Source: Rhodococcus rhodnii
Lineage (GTDB): Bacteria > Actinomycetota > Actinomycetes > Mycobacteriales > Pseudonocardiaceae
Length of the DNA stretch: 20,217 nt
Direction of reading: 5' to 3'
Assembly: GCA_000720375.1 (NCBI GenBank)
Contig: JOAA01000075.1
Coordinates: forward strand, 1-20,217
The notes under the pieces are model-generated. The model searched no databases. It was not told the origin of the DNA and saw only the letters and a list, made by a program, of their open reading frames with translations. The position numbers were made by a program, and so were the translations under genes. Shown in pieces: positions 7,488 to 15,018 of the stretch. Numbering within the stretch: position 1 is the stretch's first letter; every line of letters starts with the position of its first letter.

Positions 7488-9380
7488 ATGGGGCTTCTGA
7501 TCATCGCCTTGGTGACCGTCATCCTCCTGTTCGCCCGTCGTTTCTGGGCGTGGGCCCGGCGAAAGCCGTTGCCGCAGATCGCTGTGCGGCCCGGCACGAA
7601 GGGGTTCGTCAACGGTCTGGGCAAGGTCAAGGCTCCTGCGCGGGTCACGCCGGTCCTGACCGCGGTCGAAGTGGACGAATGGCGCTGTGCCGCAGAGGCC
7701 GCTGAACGGCAAGGAATTGAGGCAGGACTGGAACCGGACTGCGAGGTTCTTGTCGTCGGGGCGGGCCCGAGCGGGTTGATGACCGCGGTCCTGCTGGCTC
7801 GGCAGGGCGTGAAGGTCCGTGTCATCGACAAGAACGCCGGTCCTGCCACGGAATCACGCGCTTTCGCGGTGCAGGCCCGCACCGTCGAGCTCTTCCGGAA
7901 TATCGGGCTCGCCGATGAGTTGATGGGCCGAGGCGTTGTCACCACGGAGATCAAGTTCCATATCAAGGGAAAGCCTGTTGGTGGCCTGGACTTCGACCGG
8001 GCGCGGGCCGCAACCACGCCGTACCAGTTCATCCTGATGGCACCGCAGGCTGAGATCGAGGACGTGCTGCTGCGGGATCTCGAGCGCCAAGGCGTGACCG
8101 TCGAGCGAGGTACGCGGCTGGTGTCACTGTCCCAGACAGACAAGCAAGTCGTGGCCACGGTCAGACAGAACGATCGCGAGCGAGTCATCAGTGCTCGCTA
8201 CGTGGTCGGTGCGGACGGTTCGCGCAGCACTGTGCGCGAGCAGCTCGGCTTGGCGTTCGAAGGCGACAGCTACACTCAGCGCTATTTGCTCGCCGACTGC
8301 CAGGTGGACTGGCCGTTCGACCACTCGCACTTCCGGATATTCGCCAATGGCAGGCGGATCGGGCTTTTCCTGCCGCTCAAGGGATCCGACGTCTCCCGCG
8401 TGATGGTCACCGACCTCACCACAGGTGACGGTCCTGTCGATCTCGGTGAACTGCAGGAAGAGCTGCGCGTGGCCATGAACGTGCCGGTCACGTTGACCAG
8501 TCCTGTGTGGACCAGCCGGTACCAGGTGCACATCCGAAAAGTGGATGACTACCGCTCTGGACGTGTTTTCCTCGTCGGTGACACCGCGCACATCCACTCG
8601 CCGGCCGGGGGACAGGGCATGAACACGGGCCTGCATGACGCCGCCAACCTCGCCTGGAAGCTCGCGGCCGTACAGCGAACCGGCGCTGCCCCGGCCTTGC
8701 TCGACAGCTACGACCAGGAGCGGTATCCGATCGGTGTCCAAGTCCTGCGGTTCTCCAACAGGCTGTACAAGCTCTCCGCTGGCCTGCGCGGATGGCGGGC
8801 GTGGGTGCGGGACACCTTCGGCCCATTCATGATCGGCCGGGTCACCGCCGCGCCGCTCCCGCACCGCAAAGCCTTCCACCGGCTTTCCCAGATCGGCATC
8901 GCGTACGAACCGAGCAGGTACAATGTCAACGAACTGTTGTACTCCCTCAAGGGCCCGCTCGCCGGCCACCGCGCTCCCGATGCCCGGATCAACGCCGGAC
9001 GTCAGATGTTCGACCTGTTGCGGGGCTATCGGTTGCACGTCGTGGCACTGTCCCGCAAACACCTGACCGAGGCCGAGATCACCGAGCTTACGGCTCAGCT
9101 GAACAGCATCAAGGCCTTCGGTGGCAACGTGGCGACCCACCTCGTCGGCAGAGTGGAGTGCAGGCGGGACGACCGCGTCGAGCACGTCGACTCACCCCAG
9201 GTGTTCGAGCACTACGGTCTGACCGATCCGGAATCACAGGCGCTGTACGTCATCCGGCCGGACGGCCACGTCGCGTGGCGCATGGACACACTGGACTTCG
9301 AGTCGTGCCGGCGCTTTCTCGTCAGACTGCATGGCGGGATCGCCGCCTGTGAGGAGTACCGCTTGGCGGCGGTCGCCTAG
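7488..9380 (+). CDS. Membrane-anchored FAD-dependent aromatic hydroxylase (PheA/TfdB/MhpA type)
   Basis: A 630-residue class A flavoprotein monooxygenase that would hydroxylate a phenolic ring using NAD(P)H and O2. The FAD motifs are GAGPSG at 91-96 (dinucleotide fold), GADGSRSTVR at about 241-250 (DG motif) and VGDTAHIHSPAGGQGMNTG at about 363-381 (GD motif). The C-terminal roughly 150 residues fit the thioredoxin-like domain of the phenol hydroxylase subgroup. It is unusual in having about 85 residues before the FAD domain. These begin with a hydrophobic helix (residues 3-16) followed by a basic FARRFWAWARRK segment, which predicts an N-terminal membrane anchor with the enzyme in the cytoplasm. 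The ATG at 7488 lies four bases after the ABM stop and has GAAAGG upstream. In the aromatic locus it is the natural partner to supply a catechol to the extradiol dioxygenase at 15018. Confidence 0.87.
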   Translation: MGLLIIALVTVILLFARRFWAWARRKPLPQIAVRPGTKGFVNGLGKVKAPARVTPVLTAVEVDEWRCAAEAAERQGIEAGLEPDCEVLVVGAGPSGLMTAVLLARQGVKVRVIDKNAGPATESRAFAVQARTVELFRNIGLADELMGRGVVTTEIKFHIKGKPVGGLDFDRARAATTPYQFILMAPQAEIEDVLLRDLERQGVTVERGTRLVSLSQTDKQVVATVRQNDRERVISARYVVGADGSRSTVREQLGLAFEGDSYTQRYLLADCQVDWPFDHSHFRIFANGRRIGLFLPLKGSDVSRVMVTDLTTGDGPVDLGELQEELRVAMNVPVTLTSPVWTSRYQVHIRKVDDYRSGRVFLVGDTAHIHSPAGGQGMNTGLHDAANLAWKLAAVQRTGAAPALLDSYDQERYPIGVQVLRFSNRLYKLSAGLRGWRAWVRDTFGPFMIGRVTAAPLPHRKAFHRLSQIGIAYEPSRYNVNELLYSLKGPLAGHRAPDARINAGRQMFDLLRGYRLHVVALSRKHLTEAEITELTAQLNSIKAFGGNVATHLVGRVECRRDDRVEHVDSPQVFEHYGLTDPESQALYVIRPDGHVAWRMDTLDFESCRRFLVRLHGGIAACEEYRLAAVA

Positions 9381-9429
9381 ACCGGTCCACACGGGCATCG
9401 ACGAGACCAAAGGGCGGCAGCCCATGGAA

Positions 9430-9465
9430 AACGCCCCAGCCAACGCGTCCGGTGGCTGGGGCGTT
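9430..9465. terminator. Bidirectional terminator between convergent operons
   Basis: AACGCCCCAGCCA (9430-9442) and TGGCTGGGGCGTT (9453-9465) form a perfect 13-bp stem with a 10-base loop. It sits between the stop of the FAD hydroxylase (9380) and the stop of the convergent SnoaL-like gene (9479), so it probably ends both transcripts. Confidence 0.85.
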
Positions 9466-9478
9466 GGCGCATCCCGGC

Positions 9479-9841
9479 CTATTCGAGTGCGGGCGTGAGG
9501 TCCATGTGGACGCGGTAGTCGGTTACCCGGTCCCCGGCCATCTGGATGACTGTCACGCACGGCAGTGCGAGGCCGGTGCCGTCAGGTGCCTCGGTCCGGA
9601 TGGTGAACCGGCAGAACAACTGGTCGTCCACTTCGACGATCTGGTCGATAACGTGGCGCACCCACGGCAACGCTCCCGCGGCGCTGGCCGTGGCCGCGAC
9701 GATGGCGTCGCGGCCGATGAGTGTCTCGCTGTTGCCGAACTTGTAGGTCGCGTCGTCGGCGAACCAGGAGCCGAACGACTCGGCGTCGCAGGCGTCGACT
9801 GCGGCGCACATGGCGTGCACCATGTCGTGACGAGTACTCAT
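9479..9841 (-). CDS. SnoaL-like / NTF2-fold protein
   Basis: A 120-residue protein of the nuclear transport factor 2-like superfamily (SnoaL-like polyketide cyclase or ring-isomerase fold). Typical features are the N-terminal helix with MVHAMCAAVDACDAESFGSW, the FADDATYKFGNSETLIGRDAI segment, and a curved sheet ending in TVIQMAGDRVTDYRVHMDL. The ATG overlaps the stop of the upstream cupin gene by four bases (ATGA), a sign of translational coupling in a three-gene minus-strand operon. Such proteins can act as small-molecule isomerases, cyclases or hydratases; here the role is unassigned. Confidence 0.82.
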   Translation of the reverse strand: MSTRHDMVHAMCAAVDACDAESFGSWFADDATYKFGNSETLIGRDAIVAATASAAGALPWVRHVIDQIVEVDDQLFCRFTIRTEAPDGTGLALPCVTVIQMAGDRVTDYRVHMDLTPALE

Positions 9842-10296
9842 TTCTGGAGGGACAATCCGTAGCGGGTCATGATCGGCGCGACGAGCGACATGTCGCGCGG
9901 GCCCGGCGGCAGTTCGCTGAGTTCCTTGTAGTAGTTCTCCAGACCTGGCGGTGAAACGACCGCGACGATACGGGTCTCCTCGTCGAACGGGTTGTAGAAC
10001 ACGTGCGGCACGCCACGTGGCATCAACAGCGAGTCGCCTTGGCCGAGTACGTGTGCCGTACCGTCGAGCTCGACCGTGACCTTGCCCTGGACGCAGATGA
10101 ACAGTTCGTCCTCACGGGTGTGGACATGGGTCGGCGGCCCGCCGAGGCCCGGCGGCACAACGTACTCGAACAGCGAGTACGCGCCCGTTGTGTCGGCTCC
10201 CGTCAGGCGGGTGAAGATGCCCAGCCCGATCGCACCGACGTTCGTGCCCTCGCCGGAGCGCACCACGTGGTGTTCCTGCTTGGTGGGTGTGTCCAT
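9838..10296 (-). CDS. Quercetinase-like cupin protein
   Basis: A 152-residue single-domain cupin with both metal-binding motifs: motif 1 with H57, H59 and E64 (THVHTREDE), and motif 2, GDSLLMPRGVPHVFYNP, with H98. This intact 3-His-1-Glu set predicts an Fe, Ni or Mn centre and fits quercetin 2,3-dioxygenase-like or related cupin oxygenases/isomerases. A strong GGAGAAGGAG precedes the ATG. The gene begins 20 bp after the FMO-like gene and overlaps the SnoaL-like gene by four bases. Substrate unknown; a flavonoid-type or other polyphenol-derived substrate is possible but is inference from family only. Confidence 0.85.
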   Translation of the reverse strand: MDTPTKQEHHVVRSGEGTNVGAIGLGIFTRLTGADTTGAYSLFEYVVPPGLGGPPTHVHTREDELFICVQGKVTVELDGTAHVLGQGDSLLMPRGVPHVFYNPFDEETRIVAVVSPPGLENYYKELSELPPGPRDMSLVAPIMTRYGLSLQK

Positions 10297-10316
10297 GCTC
10301 CTTCTCCTTTGCGCGA

Positions 10317-11837
10317 TCAGATCGCCACGCCGGTCGACGCCGTTGTCTGCGCGGTCTGCGGCGGTGCTGCCGCGAGCCGGGCGAGCAGTGCGGGCGTGAG
10401 CTTGCGATATGCCTTGGGCGACACCGGGTTCAGCCAGTGCCCGGCACGGGTGAACCGGCCGATCTGCAGGCCGAGGTCACCGAGCACCTCGTCGGCGTTG
10501 TGCATCGAGAACGGGATGATCTTGGTTCCCCGGCAGTGGTGGGTGCCGGTCGCGTCGTCCATGAACGCCAGCTGCCCGACGACGTCGGCACGGCGGGTCT
10601 CCGCGTCGGGCAGCGTGAGCACACCGGCAATGTCGGCCGCGATCCACAGCGCCGCCATCTCGGCGTTGAGGGGACTGAAGAACGACGAGTTGTAGCCGTT
10701 GAAGTACAGGCCCGCCACGCCGATCGGCTGGATCTGCCGGTAGAGCATGATGTTGCCGCGTTCGTCGAACAATCTTCGCTGAACCGCCTCGTCCAGGAAC
10801 GGCACGCCCTGGGTGAATCCGGTGGCACAGACGATCAGGTCCGCGGGCAACACGGTGCCATCGGCCAGTTCTGCGCTCGGTTTGCCGTCGACGACCACCA
10901 GCCGCCTGATGGTCATGTCCCGGCGGACGCGAATCGAGCCGTCGGCCACGCCCTCGAAGAACCCTTCGGTGGCAAGGCCGATCGCGCCCTTGACGATGTC
11001 CTCCATCCTGCCTTGCGGCACCAGGTCGTATTGCCTGAGCTTGAACTGCCGCACCGACACCGAGCCGACGGAGTTGAGCATCGACCGGCGCATCCGGTTG
11101 CCGGGACCGTGCAGGAACTTCTCGAATCCCCGCGGATGCCGGTAGCGGAACAGCGCCTCGCCCATGCGGGTCAGCAGCAGCATCTTGAAGTTGAGCACCC
11201 CGGCGACCTTGCGCGGTACCTTCCACAGCATCTGACGGGCGATGACGTCGGTGCTTGCGGCGACCTGGCTGATCGGCACGGTCACGTCACAGGCCGACTT
11301 CCCGTAGCCGACGACCAGCACGTGCTTGCCGCGTGCCTCCTCGACGTCGTGGAAGTCGCAGCCGGCCACCAGCTTCCCGCCTGCGGCGTCGAATTCCTCT
11401 CGGCCGGGATATTGGGGGAGCGCCGGCTCACAGAAGACACCGTTGGCGACGACGACCTGGTCGTAAGTCGCTTCGACGGTCTCAGTCGCGGACCGTGCGA
11501 TCACCCGCCACTTGTCGCCGTCAGGGACCACGGACTCCACTGTGGTCTCAAGCCACAGGCACGCGTCGAGCTCGAACTCCGCACTGTACGACTCCAGGTA
11601 CTCCTGCACCTGTGCTCCCGTCGGCCACTCAGGGAAGTGCTTGGGCATCGGGAAGTCCGAGAACGAGTACTGCGCCTTGGGGCTCTGAGTGGTCAGCCCC
11701 GGGTAACGGCGGGTCCGGCTCCAGACGCCGCCGACGTCCGGCGCCCGATCGAACACCTGGACGTCATGGCCCGCCTGGACCAGGACTTTCGCCGTGGTCA
11801 GGCCGGCGACCCCGGCGCCGATGATCGCGACACGCAT
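10317..11837 (-). CDS. FMO/Baeyer-Villiger-like flavin monooxygenase
   Basis: A 506-residue flavoprotein with two Rossmann motifs: GAGVAG at 7-12 for FAD and GYGKSA at 177-182 for NADPH. It also has the CATGF motif common to FMOs and N-hydroxylases in the C-terminal third. The segment where FMO/BVMO enzymes carry FxGxxxHxxx(W/Y) reads GKLVAGCDFHD, so the usual His appears replaced by Ala; this marks an atypical subgroup. ATG 11837 is chosen because AGGAGG lies eight bases upstream and the protein then starts at the first Rossmann strand (MRVAIIGAG). The frame extends 28 codons further up without a good start. It heads the minus-strand operon with the cupin and SnoaL-like genes. Possible reactions: Baeyer-Villiger oxidation of an aryl ketone or hydroxylation. 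Confidence 0.87.
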   Translation of the reverse strand: MRVAIIGAGVAGLTTAKVLVQAGHDVQVFDRAPDVGGVWSRTRRYPGLTTQSPKAQYSFSDFPMPKHFPEWPTGAQVQEYLESYSAEFELDACLWLETTVESVVPDGDKWRVIARSATETVEATYDQVVVANGVFCEPALPQYPGREEFDAAGGKLVAGCDFHDVEEARGKHVLVVGYGKSACDVTVPISQVAASTDVIARQMLWKVPRKVAGVLNFKMLLLTRMGEALFRYRHPRGFEKFLHGPGNRMRRSMLNSVGSVSVRQFKLRQYDLVPQGRMEDIVKGAIGLATEGFFEGVADGSIRVRRDMTIRRLVVVDGKPSAELADGTVLPADLIVCATGFTQGVPFLDEAVQRRLFDERGNIMLYRQIQPIGVAGLYFNGYNSSFFSPLNAEMAALWIAADIAGVLTLPDAETRRADVVGQLAFMDDATGTHHCRGTKIIPFSMHNADEVLGDLGLQIGRFTRAGHWLNPVSPKAYRKLTPALLARLAAAPPQTAQTTASTGVAI

Positions 11838-11925
11838 GGCTGGTCCTCCTGATCCGGCGGCCTTGCCGGGGAAGTCGGGCGTGGTGGACCACAGCGTGGA
11901 GCAGGGGTGGCCGGGAACCAACCAG

Positions 11926-11946
11926 GAGTCCCAGCGAGTGGGACTA
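11926..11946. promoter_or_regulatory. Predicted IclR operator, site B
   Basis: GAGTCCC-N7-GGGACTA matches site A and site C except for the last base. It is 89 bp upstream of the FMO-like gene start (11837) and its outer end overlaps the TAG stop codon of the iclR-type gene. Placement fits control of the 11837-9479 operon. Confidence 0.7.
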
Positions 11947-12741
11947 CAGTTCTGGCCGCGGCCGCGGGGCCGCCCAGCGCCTGGTCGAGTAGGCCCGGCT
12001 GGCAGCTGCCGCGGCCATCCGCACCGCCGGTCCTATCCGGTCCGGGCGCACTGCCGCGCTGGGGCCTGTGACCGATAGCGCCGCGACCACTTCCCCTGTC
12101 GCACTGAAGATCGGCGCGGCGACACAGCTGATCCCGACGTTGCCCTCCTCACGGTCGTAGGCCCATCCCCGGTCCGGAATGGCGGCGAGTTCCCGGCGTA
12201 ACGCCGTCGGGCTGGTGATGGTGCGCGGAGTGCGGCGGTTGAGGCCCGCAGCAACCACGGTCTCGAACGCCTCCTCGTCCGACCAGGCCAGGATCGCCCG
12301 GCCCAGGCCGGAGCAGTGCGCCGGGATCGTGCCGCCCACCTGGTCGAGCATCGGCATCGGCCGGTGCCCCGTGATCTTCTCCACGACGAGCACGTGCGCG
12401 CCGTCGAGTACGCCGAGCTGCACGGTGGTGCGAGCGGCGGCATAAAGGTCTTGCAAGAACGGCAACACGGCCTCGCGCAGTTCATGACGCACCGGGACCA
12501 GGCCGGACAGCTCGAAGAGCCGGGTGCCGATCCGGTATCGGTCATCCGGTTTGTCGAGCCAGCCGAGCTGGATCATGCGCGCGGCGGTGCGGTGCACGGT
12601 CGAACGTGGCAGACCCGAGCGGCGCACCAGTTCGGCCAGACCGAGCTCACGATGCGAGGCGTCGAAGGCATTCAGCAACGCTGCCACGCGCTCGAGCGCA
12701 CCGTCTGTGGCGGATCCGGAGTCCCGGCCAGTGGGACTCAT
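11944..12741 (-). CDS. IclR-family transcriptional regulator
   Basis: A 265-residue regulator with the standard IclR layout. An N-terminal winged helix-turn-helix spans about 17-73 (ALLNAFDASHRELGLAELVR, then RSGLPRSTVHRTAARM and a wing DDRYRIGTRLFEL). A C-terminal effector domain follows, with segments such as LDGAHVLVVEKITG, IPAHCSGLGRAILAW and EEGNVGISCVAAPIF. The family binds small aromatic or carboxylic effectors and may repress or activate. GAGG lies about 10 bases before the ATG at 12741. The first codons lie inside inverted repeat C, so it probably regulates itself. It sits between two divergent operons and its stop overlaps repeat B. Most likely it senses the substrate or an intermediate of the surrounding oxidative pathway. 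Confidence 0.92.
   Translation of the reverse strand: MSPTGRDSGSATDGALERVAALLNAFDASHRELGLAELVRRSGLPRSTVHRTAARMIQLGWLDKPDDRYRIGTRLFELSGLVPVRHELREAVLPFLQDLYAAARTTVQLGVLDGAHVLVVEKITGHRPMPMLDQVGGTIPAHCSGLGRAILAWSDEEAFETVVAAGLNRRTPRTITSPTALRRELAAIPDRGWAYDREEGNVGISCVAAPIFSATGEVVAALSVTGPSAAVRPDRIGPAVRMAAAAASRAYSTRRWAAPRPRPEL
12719..12739. promoter_or_regulatory. Predicted IclR operator, site C
   Basis: GAGTCCC-N7-GGGACTC is a perfect inverted repeat overlapping the first seven codons of the iclR-type gene and ending 44 bp before the ATG of the divergent SDR gene (12784). Binding here could control both directions. Confidence 0.72.
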
Positions 12742-12783
12742 GCTTGGTCAACCTCGGTCATCGGCTCGACTGTAGAACGCATC

Positions 12784-13581
12784 ATGGACGTCAGCCAGCC
12801 CTTTGGGGACTCCACCGACATCCCCACCGCCCTCGTCGGCGGCGGGGCCGGCGGCATCGGCGCGGCCGTCGCCGCCGCACTGCTCGACAGCGGGCACCGC
12901 GTCGTGCTCGTCGGCCGCACGGCGGAAACCCTCGTCGAGGCCGCATCGGCTCTCTCGGGTCCGGTCGACCACATGGTGTGCGACCTCGCCGATCCGGCCG
13001 CGGCGGCCAATGCCGTCGCCGAGGTGCGCAGCCGGCACGGTTCGCTCGACGTCGTCGTGGCCAACGCGGGCGGCCCGGCTCCCGGCCGCGTGTTCGAAGT
13101 CCCCGACGAGCAGTGGCACCGCGACCTCGACCTGCTGTTGCTGGGTCCCCTCGCGCTGATGCGCGCCGCGCTGCCCGCGATGGCCGAGCGCGGCTTCGGC
13201 CGGGTGATCGTGCTCAGTTCGACCGCCGTCCGGCAGCCGCAGCCGGAACTCGCCGCGTCGACCGTGCTGCGCTCGGCGATGACGGCGGCCGCCAAGCTCG
13301 CCGCCCGTGAACACGCCGACCGTGGCGTCACCATCAACTGCGTCGCTCCCGGCGCGACCCTCACCCCGCGACGCCTGGAGGTCCTGCGCAGCCGCGCGGA
13401 CGCCGCGGGGATCGACCTCGCCACCGCGATCGCCAGGGAGCAGGCCTTCATCCCGGCCGGGCGAGCGGCCGACCCCAAGGAAGTCGCCGTCGCGGTCGCG
13501 TTCCTGGCCTCACCGGAAGCCAGTTATATCAACGGCACCGTCCTGACCATCGACGGTGGGCGCACGGAACACCACGGGTGA
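12784..13581 (+). CDS. Atypical short-chain dehydrogenase/reductase
   Basis: A 265-residue SDR with a Rossmann nucleotide motif (GGGAGGIG, about 19-26), VANAGG, a catalytic-type SST segment and the C-terminal PGATLTP and NGTVLTIDGG regions typical of FabG-like SDRs. The usual YxxxK active-site motif is not present. At the expected place the sequence reads STVLR, with Arg in the position of Lys, as I recall from an SDR subgroup with (S/N)xxxR. It may use altered chemistry or have lost reductase activity. The start at 12784 lacks a clear ribosome site, so the transcript may be leaderless or the start may differ. It is first in a four-gene operon; the next ATG follows after 10 bp. Confidence 0.82.
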   Translation: MDVSQPFGDSTDIPTALVGGGAGGIGAAVAAALLDSGHRVVLVGRTAETLVEAASALSGPVDHMVCDLADPAAAANAVAEVRSRHGSLDVVVANAGGPAPGRVFEVPDEQWHRDLDLLLLGPLALMRAALPAMAERGFGRVIVLSSTAVRQPQPELAASTVLRSAMTAAAKLAAREHADRGVTINCVAPGATLTPRRLEVLRSRADAAGIDLATAIAREQAFIPAGRAADPKEVAVAVAFLASPEASYINGTVLTIDGGRTEHHG

Positions 13582-13591
13582 AAGGACGTTC

Positions 13592-14101
13592 ATGGCCACT
13601 TCAGGACCCAGCTTCGCGATGGCCGACTTCCTCGCGGGCATCACGCACGCGGTACGGCCCGGCCGACAGCGTCCGCTTGTCGTGCACGACAAGGACCTTG
13701 AGCTGATCCCGGCGGGTTCGGTGCCGAACCCCACGACGCTGCGTGTCGCGGGCACCCTGCCGACGGCGACGTTCGAGTTGTTCCGGCAGGTGATCCCGCC
13801 GGGTGAAAGCTCGGACATGCAGCGGCACTACCACGAGACCGTCCATTTCGTGATCTCCGGTGACGGCCACAGCGAGATCGAGGGCGCTGACGCCGTCACC
13901 TGGACAACGGGGTCCTTTGTGTACACGCCGCCGTGGGCGTGGCACCGCCACTACAACGACTCGGCCAAGCACCCAGCGGAGTTCCTGACCATCGAGAACT
14001 CCCGGCTGCTCGGCCTGTTCGGACTGGCTCGCCGGCAGAGCGCCGGGCTCGCCACCCTCGCCGAGGCCCGTGCCCGATTCGACGACCAGGAGGAGAAGTG
14101 A
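13592..14101 (+). CDS. Cupin-domain protein of the meta-cleavage operon
   Basis: A 169-residue cupin. Motif 1 reads MQRHYHETVHFVISGDG (H79, H81, E82) and motif 2 ends in YTPPWAWHRHYN (H118, H120), so metal ligands are available although the spacing differs from the other cupin at 9838. GAAAGGA lies six to seven bases before ATG 13592; upstream in-frame starts lack a ribosome site. The stop overlaps the GTG start of the hydrolase gene (GTGA), indicating coupling. The role is unknown: the fold covers dioxygenases, isomerases and decarboxylase-like enzymes. Its place between an SDR and ring-cleavage enzymes suggests action on the same aromatic substrate. Confidence 0.8.
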   Translation: MATSGPSFAMADFLAGITHAVRPGRQRPLVVHDKDLELIPAGSVPNPTTLRVAGTLPTATFELFRQVIPPGESSDMQRHYHETVHFVISGDGHSEIEGADAVTWTTGSFVYTPPWAWHRHYNDSAKHPAEFLTIENSRLLGLFGLARRQSAGLATLAEARARFDDQEEK

Positions 14102-15018
14102 CCACTGTGGACAATTCGGGGGTGGCGGACAGGCCGATTCCCGAACACATCAGCATCTGGGGCGAACTGGCCGACGTCGACCACGTCCTTCGTCACGTTG
14201 ACGTCCCCCTGGCCGGGCACACCGTCCGTACCAGGGTCCTGCAGGCGGGCTCCGGCCCCGAACTGGTGCTCCTGCACGGCACCGGTGGGCACCTCGAGGC
14301 CTACGCCCGTGACATCGCGGGTCTGTCACAGGATTTCCACGTCACGGCTTACGACATGGTCGGCCACGGGTGGTCGGACCTGCCGGACCGGCCGTACACG
14401 ATCGATGTCCTGTCGGACCACTTGGTGTCCCTCCTGGACGTCCTTGGCATCGACCGAGCGCACCTGTCCGGCGAATCGCTCGGCGGTTGGGTGGTCGCCT
14501 GGGTCGCGGCGCACCACCCCGGCCGCGTCGACCGGCTAGTGCTCAACACCCCGGGCAACATCGCGAACAAGCCTGAGGTCATGGTGCGGATGCGGGACAG
14601 CACAATGGCCGCGGTCCTCGACCCGAGCGACGCCACGGTCCGCCGCCGGGTGGAGTTCCTCTTCCACCACAAGGAAATGGTCACCGACGAACTGGTGAAC
14701 CTGCGTCGCCAGGTCTACTCCCGGTCCGGCTTCGTGCAGGCGATCACCAACACGCTCGTGCTGCAGGACCCCGAGATCCGCAAGGACTTCGCGTGGTCAC
14801 CGTCGTGGGTCTCGCGGGTGACCGCGCCGACGCTCCTGCTGTGGACGAGCCACGATCCCACCGGCGGGCTCGACGAAGCCAAGATGCTGCTCGAATGGTT
14901 GCCTGACGCACGCCTGCACGTCATCCAGAACGCGGGCCATTGGCCGCAGTGGGAACAGGTCGGGGAGTTCCTCGACGCGCACCGCATCTGGCTCCTCAAC
15001 GGAAAGGATCCGGTCTGA
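14098..15018 (+). CDS. Alpha/beta hydrolase of the meta-cleavage-product (MhpC/BphD-like) type
   Basis: A 306-residue alpha/beta hydrolase. The oxyanion segment is HGTGGH (about 60-65), the nucleophile is Ser127 in GESLGG, and the likely partners are Asp253 (TSHDP) and His281 (NAGHWPQWE). The last motif, the length and a cap region at about 155-235 fit C-C bond hydrolases that cut the 2-hydroxy-6-oxo-dienoate made by extradiol dioxygenases. The GTG at 14098 overlaps the cupin stop (GTGA) and has AGGAGGAG just before it. The stop overlaps the start of the MhpB-type dioxygenase by one base (TGATG). Pairing with a ring-cleavage dioxygenase strongly supports a meta-cleavage role. An ester hydrolase acting after the FMO-like enzyme is the alternative. 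Confidence 0.86.
   Translation: MTTVDNSGVADRPIPEHISIWGELADVDHVLRHVDVPLAGHTVRTRVLQAGSGPELVLLHGTGGHLEAYARDIAGLSQDFHVTAYDMVGHGWSDLPDRPYTIDVLSDHLVSLLDVLGIDRAHLSGESLGGWVVAWVAAHHPGRVDRLVLNTPGNIANKPEVMVRMRDSTMAAVLDPSDATVRRRVEFLFHHKEMVTDELVNLRRQVYSRSGFVQAITNTLVLQDPEIRKDFAWSPSWVSRVTAPTLLLWTSHDPTGGLDEAKMLLEWLPDARLHVIQNAGHWPQWEQVGEFLDAHRIWLLNGKDPV

Noticed and set aside
8124..9185. Minus-strand open frame opposite the FAD hydroxylase
   Set aside because: Antisense to conserved FAD-binding motifs; no domain or ribosome site of its own.
10287..11852. Plus-strand open frame of 521 codons antisense to the FMO-like gene
   Set aside because: The minus-strand frame carries FAD and NADPH motifs, a good ribosome site and operon context; the plus-strand translation is low-complexity and domain-free.
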